Origin: an uncultured Clostridia bacterium | Lineage (GTDB): Bacteria > Bacillota > Clostridia > Christensenellales > Aristaeellaceae | Assembly: GCA_934621485.1 (NCBI GenBank) | Contig: CAKTUS010000011.1 | Location: forward strand, 1 to 50,912 | DNA: 50,912 nucleotides | Reading direction: 5' to 3' | Shown here: piece after piece, positions 17,074 to 25,322 of the stretch | Layout of the letters: each line of letters opens with the position of its first letter | Numbering within the stretch: the stretch's first letter is position 1 | Notes under the pieces: model-generated | Databases searched by the model: none | Told to the model about the DNA's origin: nothing | The model's input: only the letters and a program-made list of their open reading frames with translations | Position numbers and translations under genes: made by a program

Positions 17074-17826
17074 TTACTTGTTGTAGAGAACGACCTGAGT
17101 AAAATCGGGAGCCTTGAGAGACGCGCCGCCGATGAGGCCGCCGTCAATTTCAGGCTGAGCCATCAGGCCCTTCACATTCTTGGGGTTCATGCTGCCGCCG
17201 TACTGGATGCGCACAGCATCGCTGACGGCCTTGCCGTATTTGCGCTCAATGGCCTTGCGAATAACGCCGATGGTTTCGTTGGCCTGCTCGTCGGTAGCGG
17301 TCAGGCCCGTGCCGATGGCCCAGACGGGCTCATAAGCCACAACCACGTTCTTAACTTCTTCCTCTGTGAGGCCGTGCAGCGCCATCAGCGTCTGGTACTC
17401 CACGATGATATCGGTGTAGCCCGCTTCCCGCTCGTCCTTGAGTTCGCCAACGCAGATGATGGGAATCAGCCCTGCGGCTACGGCGGCCTTGACGCGCAGG
17501 TTCACAGTCTTGTCGGTTTCACCGAAGTACTGACGGCGCTCGCTGTGGCCGATCACCACATATTCCACACCGCAGGCTTTCAGCATAGCCGCGCTCAGTT
17601 CGCCGGTATAGGCGCCGCTGGCAGCAAAGTGCACGTTTTGCGCGCCCAGATGAATGTTGCTGCCCTGAGCAGCCTCCTTCACGGCGGCAAAATCGGTAGC
17701 GGGCACACAGCACACCACGTCGCAATCGGCGTCTTTCAGGGAAGAAACCAAAGCTGCCACCAGTTCGCGGGCTTCCTCGGGCGTTTTGTTCATTTTCCAG
17801 TTGCCGGCAATAATGGGTTTGCGCAT
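17074..17826 (-). CDS. tpiA: triose-phosphate isomerase
   Basis: Interconverts dihydroxyacetone phosphate and glyceraldehyde 3-phosphate. Catalytic residues are in place: Lys11 in GNWKMNK, His94 in VIGHSERRQYFGE, Glu166 in AYEPVWAIGTG. The phosphate-binding loops YGGSMNPKN and GLIGGASL are near the C-terminus. 250 aa is standard. The ribosome site is AGAAGG at 9 nt. It follows the CE2-like esterase gene by 43 bp and precedes gpmI by 21 bp. Confidence 0.97.
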   Translation of the reverse strand: MRKPIIAGNWKMNKTPEEARELVAALVSSLKDADCDVVCCVPATDFAAVKEAAQGSNIHLGAQNVHFAASGAYTGELSAAMLKACGVEYVVIGHSERRQYFGETDKTVNLRVKAAVAAGLIPIICVGELKDEREAGYTDIIVEYQTLMALHGLTEEEVKNVVVAYEPVWAIGTGLTATDEQANETIGVIRKAIERKYGKAVSDAVRIQYGGSMNPKNVKGLMAQPEIDGGLIGGASLKAPDFTQVVLYNK

Positions 17827-17869
17827 TTTCTGAAACCTTCTCTCTTGATAGCATTTGAATGAAAGCCTT

Positions 17870-18994
17870 TTAGTCCCAACCGGTCAGCTCGCACACAGGC
17901 TCCCACAAGGCGTCCGCCATTTGCGAATGGATGAAAGCGGAGGGATGGCCTGCCGTAAGGCCGCCGATTTCCTTTTGGGCCAAAAAGTCATACATAAAGG
18001 TGGCGATTTCTTCATCGCCGGTTTGGTTCCGATACGTCTCTACCGCCTGCTCGATCCACGGTGCCAGCCCAAGCCTCATAGCCCCGTAAGTGACCAGGAT
18101 TTTGGCTTCCGGATTGACGGCGCGCACCTGCTTAAGAAAAGCGGCGTATGCGTTTTGAAACTGCGTCAGGCTTTCTTCGTCCTCAAGCCCGAGAACGGCT
18201 TCATCGTTGGTGCCCAGATGAAGCACCACCAAATCGGCCTCTTGATGAGGCGTATCGGTCCAAAGCAGGTCTTTGGCTACAGGCGGTTGTTCCTGCTGCT
18301 GCACAAAATACTGCACATAGGGATAAATCGCTGGCATTACATGGGCCCGATCCCCCGTGTTGTTGCTGAACACGCCAATGCCGCTACAGCATATGAAGCG
18401 AAAATCAGCCTCAAAGGCGCTGGCCAGCAAATAGGCGTAGGCCAGAGAGCCGTCCTCCTGGGTCACCTGGAAGGGATCGTCTTTCTCTTCGGCCAGGGTG
18501 CCAAAGCCGCAGGTAATGGAATCGCCGATAAACTCAATCAGCCTTTCCCTAGGCTCGGTGGGTAATAGGCTTTCCCCATCCGTCCGCAGGCTTTTGAGCA
18601 CAACGGTTCCATACCGCGCCTCGGAAAGCTTCAGCAAACGAAGGGTATGCTCGCCTGCCTCCAGATCCTGCGCCAAGGTCAGGCTTTGCTCCTGCGAGTC
18701 CACAATCAGCAGCTCTGAAGCTTCCTCTTCGTCATCCACAAACACGCCCATGAGCGCAGGTTCGTCCTCCGGGCTGCTCAGCCCCAGCGAAGCCGTCGCC
18801 TGTGTGCCTTCAAAGACAAACTCCACGCCGCTGTTGGTCCAGGACAGGTACAGACCGTCCGTTCCTGTCAGACAGCGTCCCAGCACGCGGATCTGCTCCG
18901 TTTCCGGAAATTCAATCTCCTGAGCGAAGGACGGCGCAGACCCAAGGAGAACAGCCGCAACCAGCATCGCCAAAAAGGAAAAGCTCTTTTTCAT
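17870..18994 (-). CDS. exported CE2-like SGNH/GDSL carbohydrate esterase
   Basis: Predicted extracytoplasmic deacetylase. A signal peptide is clear (MKKSFSFLAMLVAAVLLGSAPSFA, cleavage near A24). Residues 30-145 form a beta-rich domain like the N-terminal jelly roll of carbohydrate esterase family 2. The SGNH domain follows with GDSI (Ser159), GTND near residue 245 and HPSAFIHSQMA (His350). There is no Asp-x-x-His triad aspartate before that His, as in CE2 enzymes that use a Ser-His dyad. CE2 members remove acetyl groups from plant polysaccharides; the substrate here is unproved. Its place is odd: it sits between pgk (73 bp upstream, with a hairpin between) and tpiA (43 bp downstream) in the glycolytic operon. 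Confidence 0.85.
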   Translation of the reverse strand: MKKSFSFLAMLVAAVLLGSAPSFAQEIEFPETEQIRVLGRCLTGTDGLYLSWTNSGVEFVFEGTQATASLGLSSPEDEPALMGVFVDDEEEASELLIVDSQEQSLTLAQDLEAGEHTLRLLKLSEARYGTVVLKSLRTDGESLLPTEPRERLIEFIGDSITCGFGTLAEEKDDPFQVTQEDGSLAYAYLLASAFEADFRFICCSGIGVFSNNTGDRAHVMPAIYPYVQYFVQQQEQPPVAKDLLWTDTPHQEADLVVLHLGTNDEAVLGLEDEESLTQFQNAYAAFLKQVRAVNPEAKILVTYGAMRLGLAPWIEQAVETYRNQTGDEEIATFMYDFLAQKEIGGLTAGHPSAFIHSQMADALWEPVCELTGWD

Positions 18995-19023
18995 ACAACC
19001 TCAACGCCTTAAACAGCACAAGA

Positions 19024-19051
19024 GATTCGGGGACTGGATGGTCCCCGAATC
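19024..19051 (-). other. hairpin between pgk and the esterase gene
   Basis: GATTCGGGGAC-(6 nt)-GTCCCCGAATC, a perfect 11-bp stem, begins 16 bp after the pgk stop codon (19068). The following minus-strand bases (TCTTGTGC) are not a U-tract, so an mRNA-processing or partial-terminator role is more likely than full termination. Confidence 0.6.
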
Positions 19052-19067
19052 GCCTGCGTCATTTTCC

Positions 19068-20255
19068 TTATTTGTCGTCCAGAGCCGCAACGCCGGGCAG
19101 GGTCTTGCCTTCCAGGAATTCCAGGCTGGCGCCGCCGCCGGTGGACACGTGGGTCACCTTATCGGCAAAGCCCATCTGCTCCACGGCCGCCGCGCTGTCG
19201 CCACCGCCAACAATGGTCACGCCCTTGCACTCGCTCATGGCGCGAGCAATGGAACGGGTGCCTTCCGCGAAGTTTTCAAACTCAAACACGCCCATCGGGC
19301 CGTTCCACACCACAGTGCCGGCGTTCTCAATTTCATAGCTGAACAGCACGCGGGTATCGGGGCCGATATCCATGCCCTCGAATCCATCGGGAATTTCCTT
19401 GCTGTGTACGGTAATGCACATAGCGTCGTTGGAGAAGCTGTCGGCCGCCAGGTTATCCACGGGCAGCATCAGCTTCACGCCCTTCTCCTTGGCTTTGTCC
19501 ATCATGCCCTTCACCAGGTCCAGCTTATCCTCAGCCAGCAAGCTGTTGCCGATGCGGCCGCCCAGGGCCTTCTGGAAGGTGTAGCTCATGCCGCCGCCGA
19601 TAATCAGGGTATCCACCTTTTCCAGCAGGTTGTTGATGACGCCAATCTTGTCGGCCACCTTGGCGCCGCCCAGCACGGCCACGAAGGGACGGGCAGGATC
19701 TTCCAAGGCCTTGCCCATGATGCTCAGTTCCTTGCCGATCAGGTAACCGGCAACGGCGGGATGCAGCAGGTGCGCCACGCCCTCGGTGGAAGCATGCGCA
19801 CGGTGAGCCGTGCCAAACGCGTCGTTGACATACACTTCCGCCAGAGAAGCCAGTTCCTTTGCAAAGGCAGGATCGTTCTTTTCCTCTTCCTTATGGAAGC
19901 GAACGTTTTCCAGCAGCATCACTTCGCCGTCCTTGAGCTCGGAGGCCAGCTTGTGAGCGGATTCGCCGATAACGTCGTCCGCCATCTTCACCTCCACGCC
20001 CAGCAGCTGGCTCAGGCGCTCGGCCACGGGACGCAGGGAATACTTCATGTTAAACTCGCCCTTGGGACGGCCCAGGTGAGAGCACAGAATGACCTTTGCG
20101 CCATGCTCCATCAGGTATTTGATGGTGGGCAGAGCGCCGCGCAGACGGTTCTCGTCGGTAATGACCTTGTTTTCGTCCATGGGCACGTTGAAGTCGCAGC
20201 GCACAAGCACTTTTTTGCCGTTAACCTGAATGTCCTCGATGGTTTTCTTAGCCAT
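19068..20255 (-). CDS. pgk: phosphoglycerate kinase
   Basis: Transfers phosphate from 1,3-bisphosphoglycerate to ADP. Conserved blocks are VLVRCDFNVPMDE, the LCSHLGRPKGE loop, NDAFGTAHRAHAST, VAVLGGAKVADKI, the nucleotide-site WNGPMGVFE, and GGGDSAAAVEQMG near the C-terminus. 395 aa is standard. I start at ATG 20255 (MAKKTIEDI) with AAGGAG at 10 nt; a GTG three codons earlier overlaps that ribosome site. It lies 75 bp after cggR. In many Firmicutes gapA lies between cggR and pgk; here it does not. Confidence 0.97.
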   Translation of the reverse strand: MAKKTIEDIQVNGKKVLVRCDFNVPMDENKVITDENRLRGALPTIKYLMEHGAKVILCSHLGRPKGEFNMKYSLRPVAERLSQLLGVEVKMADDVIGESAHKLASELKDGEVMLLENVRFHKEEEKNDPAFAKELASLAEVYVNDAFGTAHRAHASTEGVAHLLHPAVAGYLIGKELSIMGKALEDPARPFVAVLGGAKVADKIGVINNLLEKVDTLIIGGGMSYTFQKALGGRIGNSLLAEDKLDLVKGMMDKAKEKGVKLMLPVDNLAADSFSNDAMCITVHSKEIPDGFEGMDIGPDTRVLFSYEIENAGTVVWNGPMGVFEFENFAEGTRSIARAMSECKGVTIVGGGDSAAAVEQMGFADKVTHVSTGGGASLEFLEGKTLPGVAALDDK

Positions 20256-20330
20256 AATGCACACTCTCCTTAAAAAGTTGGGGGTTGTTTATTGCAAAGC
20301 CCGCTCGGGGGCCAGCAAACAGAAAAAAGC

Positions 20331-21353
20331 TTAGCACAGGCTCAGGATGGCCTTGGCGGCCCCTTCGTCCGTCACCAGCATGGCGTGCCTGCGGGCCCGC
20401 ATCACGGCAATGATGGCCTGCGCCTTCGCCGTGCCGGCCGCTACCGCCACAAACGCACACTCCGGCTTGAGCACGCCCAGGTTATGCGCCACGGTAGAAG
20501 CAGAATACACCAATTTGCCCTGCAAGTCAAAATAACAGCCATACGCCTCGGCAACGGCGCCCTTGCGCATCACCGCCTGCTCCACCTCCGGCGGCAGTTG
20601 ACGGCGCTGAGCCATCACATCAGCCCGGCCGATGCCGTGAAGCACCACATCCGCCCGCTCCAGCAGGGCCAGCGTTTCGTCAATCTCGGTCATTTTGCGC
20701 ATTTCGTTCAGGGCCTGTTCATCCACATCATCCGGCAGGTGCATCAGCCGGTGATGGCCGCCCAGCCGCTTGGCAATTTCGCTGGCCACAGTGCTGGCCT
20801 GGGTTTCCACCGAGCGGCCGATGCCGCCTCTGGCCGGAACCACCATCACGTTCATGGGCGTTCCCTGCGGAACGGTCAGCGCCGCCTCGTGAATAGTGGA
20901 ACCGCCGGTGACCGCCAGGGTAAAGCCGCTTTGCAAAAGCCCGCGAAGCCGAATGGCAGCGTTGCGCCCCACCTCATGCAGCACATGGTCGTCCAAATCA
21001 GCGTCGCCGGATACCACGCACACCTTTTCCACCTCAAAGCGCTTGGCAAGCTCGCTTTCCAGGCGAGTCAGGCCCCGCAGTTCCCGGCTGAACAGGCGCG
21101 CCGCAGGAAGGATATCATTGGCATCAGGCGTGAGGCTCATGCCCGCCGCATCCAGGGATAAAAGCCCGTGTTCCTTGAGCAGGGACGCCACTGTGCGCAC
21201 CTCGCGCTCCGGCAGATTCAGCCTTGCCGCAAGCTGACGGCGGCCCACGGGCTGCAACGCCCCGATACGCTCCAGCACCAACGCCCGCCGCTCAATCTCC
21301 TGCGCCAAATCCGGCGCAAGCCGCTGCATCAGGGCAAAATAGTCATCCTGCAT
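20331..21353 (-). CDS. cggR: CggR-type transcriptional regulator of glycolytic genes (SorC family)
   Basis: Repressor of the gapA operon in Bacillus, released by fructose-1,6-bisphosphate. The N-terminal winged-helix region (residues 10-75) includes RRQLAARLNLPEREVRTVASLLKEHGLL. The C-terminal sugar-binding domain has AVTGGSTIHEAA, VVPARGGIGRSVETQASTVA and the MRKGAVAEAYGCYFD region of the SorC effector fold. 340 aa equals B. subtilis CggR in length. The ATG at 21353 follows AAGGGAGCGTGCT. A promoter and a CggR-like inverted repeat lie directly upstream, suggesting autoregulation of cggR-pgk-CE2-tpiA-gpmI. Confidence 0.92.
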   Translation of the reverse strand: MQDDYFALMQRLAPDLAQEIERRALVLERIGALQPVGRRQLAARLNLPEREVRTVASLLKEHGLLSLDAAGMSLTPDANDILPAARLFSRELRGLTRLESELAKRFEVEKVCVVSGDADLDDHVLHEVGRNAAIRLRGLLQSGFTLAVTGGSTIHEAALTVPQGTPMNVMVVPARGGIGRSVETQASTVASEIAKRLGGHHRLMHLPDDVDEQALNEMRKMTEIDETLALLERADVVLHGIGRADVMAQRRQLPPEVEQAVMRKGAVAEAYGCYFDLQGKLVYSASTVAHNLGVLKPECAFVAVAAGTAKAQAIIAVMRARRHAMLVTDEGAAKAILSLC

Positions 21354-21366
21354 AGCACGCTCCCTT

Positions 21367-21383
21367 GGGACGTTCATCGTCCC
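21367..21383 (-). promoter_or_regulatory. candidate CggR operator
   Basis: GGGAC-(7 nt)-GTCCC, a perfect 5-bp inverted repeat between the cggR promoter and its ribosome site. B. subtilis CggR binds repeats built from GGGAC/GTCC half-sites downstream of its promoter. Here only one such pair is seen after the promoter. Confidence 0.6.
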
Positions 21384-21408
21384 GCATGACCAAATTTATC
21401 CCAGTAGC

Positions 21409-21437
21409 ATTATACACCAATCCCCCTGCATAGGCAA
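21409..21437 (-). promoter_or_regulatory. sigma-A promoter of the cggR operon
   Basis: Minus strand TTGCCT, 17-nt spacer, TATAAT. It ends about 55 bp before the cggR start and just upstream of the candidate operator. Confidence 0.72.
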
Positions 21438-21474
21438 GCCTTTTGGCAAGGTTCTCGACAAAATCCGCCCGATC

Positions 21475-21485
21475 TGTCCGGGACA
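21475..21485. promoter_or_regulatory. second GGGAC-type palindrome between cggR and bofA
   Basis: TGTCC-G-GGACA, an 11-nt palindrome upstream of the cggR promoter and inside the bofA upstream region. It shares the half-site of the downstream operator and could be an auxiliary CggR site. Confidence 0.35.
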
Positions 21486-21529
21486 AAATCACGGCAGGAT
21501 GCATAGTCTTTCCTGAGGAGGGATTAACC

Positions 21530-21793
21530 ATGCTGCAACGAGTGGAAATCATCTTTGGCTTCGCGCTGCTGCTGGGGGCGCTTTACCTGGGCTGCATGCG
21601 CGCCACGCCTCGCCGGGGCTTCATGCGCGTGTTGGAGCGGGCGTGCGCCGGCATCATTCTCTGTTTCTTATGTCACTGGCTTCTTCGGCCTTTGGGCATT
21701 ACGCTAGTACAAAGCCCGCTGGCAGCGTTGTCAGCGGGCTATCTGGGACTGCCCGGCGTAGCGCTTTGCGCCATTTTGTCAGGCATGCCGTAA
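21530..21793 (+). CDS. bofA: BofA-family (pro-sigma-K processing inhibitor) membrane protein
   Basis: In Bacillus, BofA holds the SpoIVFB protease inactive in the forespore outer membrane until sigma-K is needed. This 87-aa protein has the same size and plan: a hydrophobic segment at residues 5-20 (IIFGFALLLGALYLG), a second at 36-50 (AGIILCFLCHWLL) and a hydrophobic C-terminus with LPLAALSAGYLGLPGVALCAILS-like spacing, where Bacillus reads GILGIPGIAALVV. The ATG at 21530 follows GAGGAGGG; the frame is open upstream to 21443 without a ribosome site. It is transcribed divergently from cggR and ends 1 bp from the convergent thiI stop codon. Family assignment rests on the C-terminal motif and length. 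Confidence 0.75.
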   Translation: MLQRVEIIFGFALLLGALYLGCMRATPRRGFMRVLERACAGIILCFLCHWLLRPLGITLVQSPLAALSAGYLGLPGVALCAILSGMP

Positions 21794-21794
21794 G

Positions 21795-22940
21795 TTACAG
21801 TTCAAAAACCTCCGTGTTTTCCAAAGCGGCGGCAATCAGCGCGTCGCTGTCCAGCTTGCTTTCCCCCTCCAGGATAATCTCCATCTTGGGTTTGGTGGCC
21901 GGATGGCGCGGCGTAAATACCGTGCAGCAATCCTCAAAGGGCAGGCAGGAGGTTTCAAAGGTGCCGATTTTCTGGGCAATATCAATGATATCCACCTTAT
22001 CAAAACCAATCAGCGGCCGGAACACGGGCATATCCGCCACTGCATCGGTGCAGCTGATGGCCTGCATGGTCTGGCTGGCCACCTGACCAATGCTTTCGCC
22101 GGTTACCAGTGCCTGAGAGCGCTCCTTGTGAGCGATGGCATTGGCGATGCGCATCATATAGCGGCGCATAATCACAGTGGTATAGTCCTCGTGGCATTTT
22201 TCGTGAATCTGCATTTGAATATCCGTAAAGGGCACGACATGCACACGGATTCCGCACAGGCTTTCCGACAAAATCCGGGCCAGGTCCAGCACTTTTTCCT
22301 TGGCCCGTTCGCTGGTGTACGGAAAAGAGTAAAAATGCACTGCATTGATGGAAACGCCGCGCTTGGCAATCATCCATCCAGCCACCGGGCTATCGATTCC
22401 GCCGGACAAAAGCAGCGTAGCCCGCCCGTCGGATCCAACAGGCATGCCGCCCACGCCGGGAATAGCATGGGTATACAAATAGGCTTTATCCCGAATTTCC
22501 ACTGACAGCACTGTGTCCGGATGCTTTATATCCACATGCAGCTGCGGCAGGCGCTCCAAAATGTAGCCGCCCATTTCCATATTGATGGTTGGCGAGTCCA
22601 TGGGATAGCGCTTGTCGCTGCGGCGCGCATTCACCTTGAAGCTGCCCTGACATTCCTTGAGCATTTCCACACCCTGAGCGCAGATGGCTTCAAAATCGCC
22701 TTTTTCCATTTCAATGGCGCGGCACACGCTGTGCACGCCAAACACTTTGGTTACCCGGCGAACCGCCTCGTCCATATCGGTTGCATCGCTCACATAAATG
22801 CGGCTGTCGCTGAGCCATACGTGGCCGTTCAGCGCTTTCACGGAATCACGGACGCGCGCAACCAGCATACTCATAAACTTTGGCCGGTTCAGGCCCTTCA
22901 AAAAAATCTCACCGTAGCGTACCTGCAAAACCTCTCGCAA
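21795..22940 (-). CDS. thiI: tRNA 4-thiouridine synthase ThiI
   Basis: Uses ATP and persulfide sulfur to make 4-thiouridine at tRNA position 8. The N-terminal ferredoxin-like/THUMP region spans about residues 60-165 (FKVNARRSDKRYPMDS). The PP-loop pyrophosphatase motif is LLLSGGIDSPVAG near residue 180. 381 aa without a C-terminal rhodanese domain matches the short Bacillus type. The start is TTG at 22940, supported by AAAGGAGG at 8 nt; no ATG fits. The cysteine desulfurase that would load the sulfur is 22 bp upstream, the usual iscS-thiI pairing. Confidence 0.96.
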   Translation of the reverse strand: MREVLQVRYGEIFLKGLNRPKFMSMLVARVRDSVKALNGHVWLSDSRIYVSDATDMDEAVRRVTKVFGVHSVCRAIEMEKGDFEAICAQGVEMLKECQGSFKVNARRSDKRYPMDSPTINMEMGGYILERLPQLHVDIKHPDTVLSVEIRDKAYLYTHAIPGVGGMPVGSDGRATLLLSGGIDSPVAGWMIAKRGVSINAVHFYSFPYTSERAKEKVLDLARILSESLCGIRVHVVPFTDIQMQIHEKCHEDYTTVIMRRYMMRIANAIAHKERSQALVTGESIGQVASQTMQAISCTDAVADMPVFRPLIGFDKVDIIDIAQKIGTFETSCLPFEDCCTVFTPRHPATKPKMEIILEGESKLDSDALIAAALENTEVFEL

Positions 22941-22962
22941 GGGGGCTGCCTCCTTTTGTTTG

Positions 22963-24117
22963 TCAGCGGCGCGTAAATCGGCGCAGCATGGTTACTTTTT
23001 CAATGATTTTTTCCGCTGTATACCGCATTTCCTCCAGGGTGTTTTTGGGGGAAAGGCTGATGCGAATAGCGCCGTCCATCACCTGAGGCTTCATTCCCAT
23101 TGCAGTGAGCACGGCGGAATGCTTTCCCTTTTTAGAGGAGCAGGCCGATCCGGTGCCCACAATAACGCCGTCTCCCTCCAGTGCGTGCAGCAACGTTTCG
23201 GCGCGAACCGGCGGAAACGCCACATTCAGAATATGCGCGACGCTTCCGAGGTCGTCTTCCGGCAGGCCGGCAATTACCATTTCCGGCAATTGCGCGCGAA
23301 GCAGCTGAACCAGCAGCCGCTTCATCTCAAGCATCCGCTCCGTCCCGTCTGCAGGATAGGCTTCCACCGCCGCCCTCAGGCCGGCGATGCCGCAGGTGTT
23401 CTCCGTACCGCTGCGCAGCCCGTTTTGCTGGCCGCCGCCCGCCATTTGCGGATGAAGCCGATAGCCCTCTTGCAGCACCAGCGCGCCAACGCCTTTCGGT
23501 CCGTGAATTTTGTGGCCGCTCAGGGCATAGCTTTGCACCTTCAGCTTCTTGAAAGAAAAGGGAACCCGCAAATAGCCCTGCACGCCGTCCACATGAATCG
23601 CCGCCTGAGGCGCCAGCCGATCCCGCAAGGCGCAAATTCTTTCCAGAGGCATTATCACTCCGGTTTCGTTACACACCTGCATCACGCAAATCAGGCGAAC
23701 ACCGGGGTTCAGCAGGGTTTCCAGTGCGTTTTCATCCACGCTGCCATTTGGCAGCAGCGGAATTTCCCGGGCTTTGCATCCAAAGCGGCTTTCTGCTTCC
23801 AGGCATGCCTGCCTGACCGCGGCGTGTTCCGCAGCGGTATACAGAACCTGACATTCCCCCCGCGCTGCCTGCAAAGCGCCCCAAATGGCCAGGTTATCGC
23901 TTTCAGTGCCGCCGGAGGTAAAGACAACATTCTTTTCATTCGCCCCAAGGGTGTCGGCAATGGCCTGCCGCGCTCGGGTCAATTCCTTTTCCGCCTTCAT
24001 GGCGGGCGCATACAACGCGGAAGGGTTATAATAGTTTTCCCGCATGCTTGCGTTCATGGCCTCCACCGCCGCCTCACAGGGGCGGGTGGTGGCGCTGTTA
24101 TCCAAATATACCTGCAT
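22963..24117 (-). CDS. cysteine desulfurase (NifS/IscS-like), thiI partner
   Basis: PLP enzyme that removes sulfur from cysteine and passes it on as persulfide. The N-terminus MQVYLDNSATTRP, the His of TAAEHAA, the PLP Lys203 in LSGHKIHGPKG and the nucleophile Cys326 in GTGSACSSKKGKHSAVL are all present. 384 aa is typical of the NifS-like enzymes dedicated to ThiI. It precedes thiI by 22 bp and follows the DUF6106-like gene by 3 bp, so it is in an operon. A role in 4-thiouridine rather than general Fe-S assembly is inferred from context. Confidence 0.94.
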   Translation of the reverse strand: MQVYLDNSATTRPCEAAVEAMNASMRENYYNPSALYAPAMKAEKELTRARQAIADTLGANEKNVVFTSGGTESDNLAIWGALQAARGECQVLYTAAEHAAVRQACLEAESRFGCKAREIPLLPNGSVDENALETLLNPGVRLICVMQVCNETGVIMPLERICALRDRLAPQAAIHVDGVQGYLRVPFSFKKLKVQSYALSGHKIHGPKGVGALVLQEGYRLHPQMAGGGQQNGLRSGTENTCGIAGLRAAVEAYPADGTERMLEMKRLLVQLLRAQLPEMVIAGLPEDDLGSVAHILNVAFPPVRAETLLHALEGDGVIVGTGSACSSKKGKHSAVLTAMGMKPQVMDGAIRISLSPKNTLEEMRYTAEKIIEKVTMLRRFTRR

Positions 24118-24120
24118 CCT

Positions 24121-24654
24121 TTACTCCTGGAATACGCCGCGGGGCAAATACTCGCGCACCATGTCCACCAGTTCGACAGACGGCTCACAAACAAGGATGT
24201 TCTTGGCGTTTACCTTCCGATAATAGAAATAATACCGCTGGGCCGTGCGATTCAAGAACCAGTTGCGGCGGGTGATACCGGGCATGTTAATCAGCTTGCG
24301 GAAGTGCTCGGAATCCACCGGGCCAAACGCTTCTACATTCTTGACCCGCATGGTCCCCAGGGTTTTGCGCTTTTGGTTGTTAAACACCTGGGCAAAGTCC
24401 AAGTCGCCATTGGTAAAGGTGTATTCATATTCCGTGCGCAGCCGGTCGCGGCGCAAAAACAGCAAAACGGCCAGCCCCACAATCACCAACGTTTCAATCA
24501 GCGCGGCCACGGAAAAGCCGCCCATCAGCAGGGCGTTGATCATCATTACGCCAAGCAGGGCAAACAGCACCATCAGCACGGTTGACAACAGGTAGGTAAC
24601 CTCCTGAAAGGTCTTGTTTTTCTTCACGACGACTTCTTCCATAAAATGATCCAT
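24121..24654 (-). CDS. small membrane protein, DUF6106-like
   Basis: 177-aa protein with two adjacent membrane segments (about residues 23-42, LLSTVLMVLFALLGVMMINA, and 49-66, AALIETLVIVGLAVLLFL), then a cytosolic domain of about 110 aa with EYEYTFTNGDLDFAQVFNNQKRKTLGTMRVKNVE and a charged C-terminus. The layout and the MDxF...VVKKNKT start resemble a clostridial uncharacterised family (DUF6106 from memory). The ATG at 24654 has GAGGGGG at 6 nt; an earlier in-frame ATG at 24672 has no spacing for one. It lies between the PAP2-like gene and the cysteine desulfurase. Function unknown. Confidence 0.75.
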   Translation of the reverse strand: MDHFMEEVVVKKNKTFQEVTYLLSTVLMVLFALLGVMMINALLMGGFSVAALIETLVIVGLAVLLFLRRDRLRTEYEYTFTNGDLDFAQVFNNQKRKTLGTMRVKNVEAFGPVDSEHFRKLINMPGITRRNWFLNRTAQRYYFYYRKVNAKNILVCEPSVELVDMVREYLPRGVFQE

Positions 24655-24676
24655 GGTATTCCCCCTCAACATCCTG

Positions 24677-25138
24677 TCATTTGCTCAAACAAAGCATATA
24701 AACCACTGCCACCAGAATCCCAACCAGCGCGCCGCCTGCCACCTCAATAGGCTTATGGCCCACCAGTTCCTTTAATTCGGCGTCGGAAATGGGCTTTCCG
24801 TTCACCAGCACATCCCGCAAGATTTGATTGATCACGGTAGCCTGCTTGCCGGTTTCCCGCCGCACGCCCGTTGCATCGTACATCACAATGCAGGCGATCA
24901 CTACGGAAACAGCGAACACCGTGCTGTCAAAACCGCTCATGGCGCCGGTCATCAAGGAGGCGGCCACCACCATGGCCGAATGGGAACTGGGCATGCCGCC
25001 GGAGCCATGAAAGCGGCTGAAATTCCACTCGTGCTCCACCAAAAAATGAATGGGGATTTTCAGTCCCTGTGCCAAAAACCACCCAATCAGCGCAGCAAAA
25101 AGCACATGGTTTGAAAAAAGGCCCAAAATGGAATTCAA
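24677..25138 (-). CDS. divergent PAP2 family membrane protein (DUF212)
   Basis: Small membrane protein related to PAP2 lipid phosphatases. It shows the hallmark GGMPSSHSAMVVA and VMYDATGVRRETGKQATVINQIL segments and a C-terminal hydrophobic stretch, with about four membrane segments. 153 aa is standard. The start is TTG at 25138 with GGGGGAAG at 7 nt. An ATG slightly upstream is in another frame and leads only to a short spurious frame. A lipid phosphatase role, for instance on isoprenoid phosphates, is plausible next to ispA but not proved. Confidence 0.92.
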   Translation of the reverse strand: MNSILGLFSNHVLFAALIGWFLAQGLKIPIHFLVEHEWNFSRFHGSGGMPSSHSAMVVAASLMTGAMSGFDSTVFAVSVVIACIVMYDATGVRRETGKQATVINQILRDVLVNGKPISDAELKELVGHKPIEVAGGALVGILVAVVYMLCLSK

Positions 25139-25322
25139 CGCACATCTTCCCCCATTTCAGAAATGGTTTTGCTTATCAGCTTGTAATAATGCCTTCTTCC
25201 CAACAGGAGCAGGCCCTATGCGCAGTCACACGGCCGTTATGCCGATGCCGAACACAGCGCCTCTTTCGGAACAAAGCGCCAGGGGCAAGCCGCTTGGGAT
25301 GGTCTGACTTATCATACAACAT

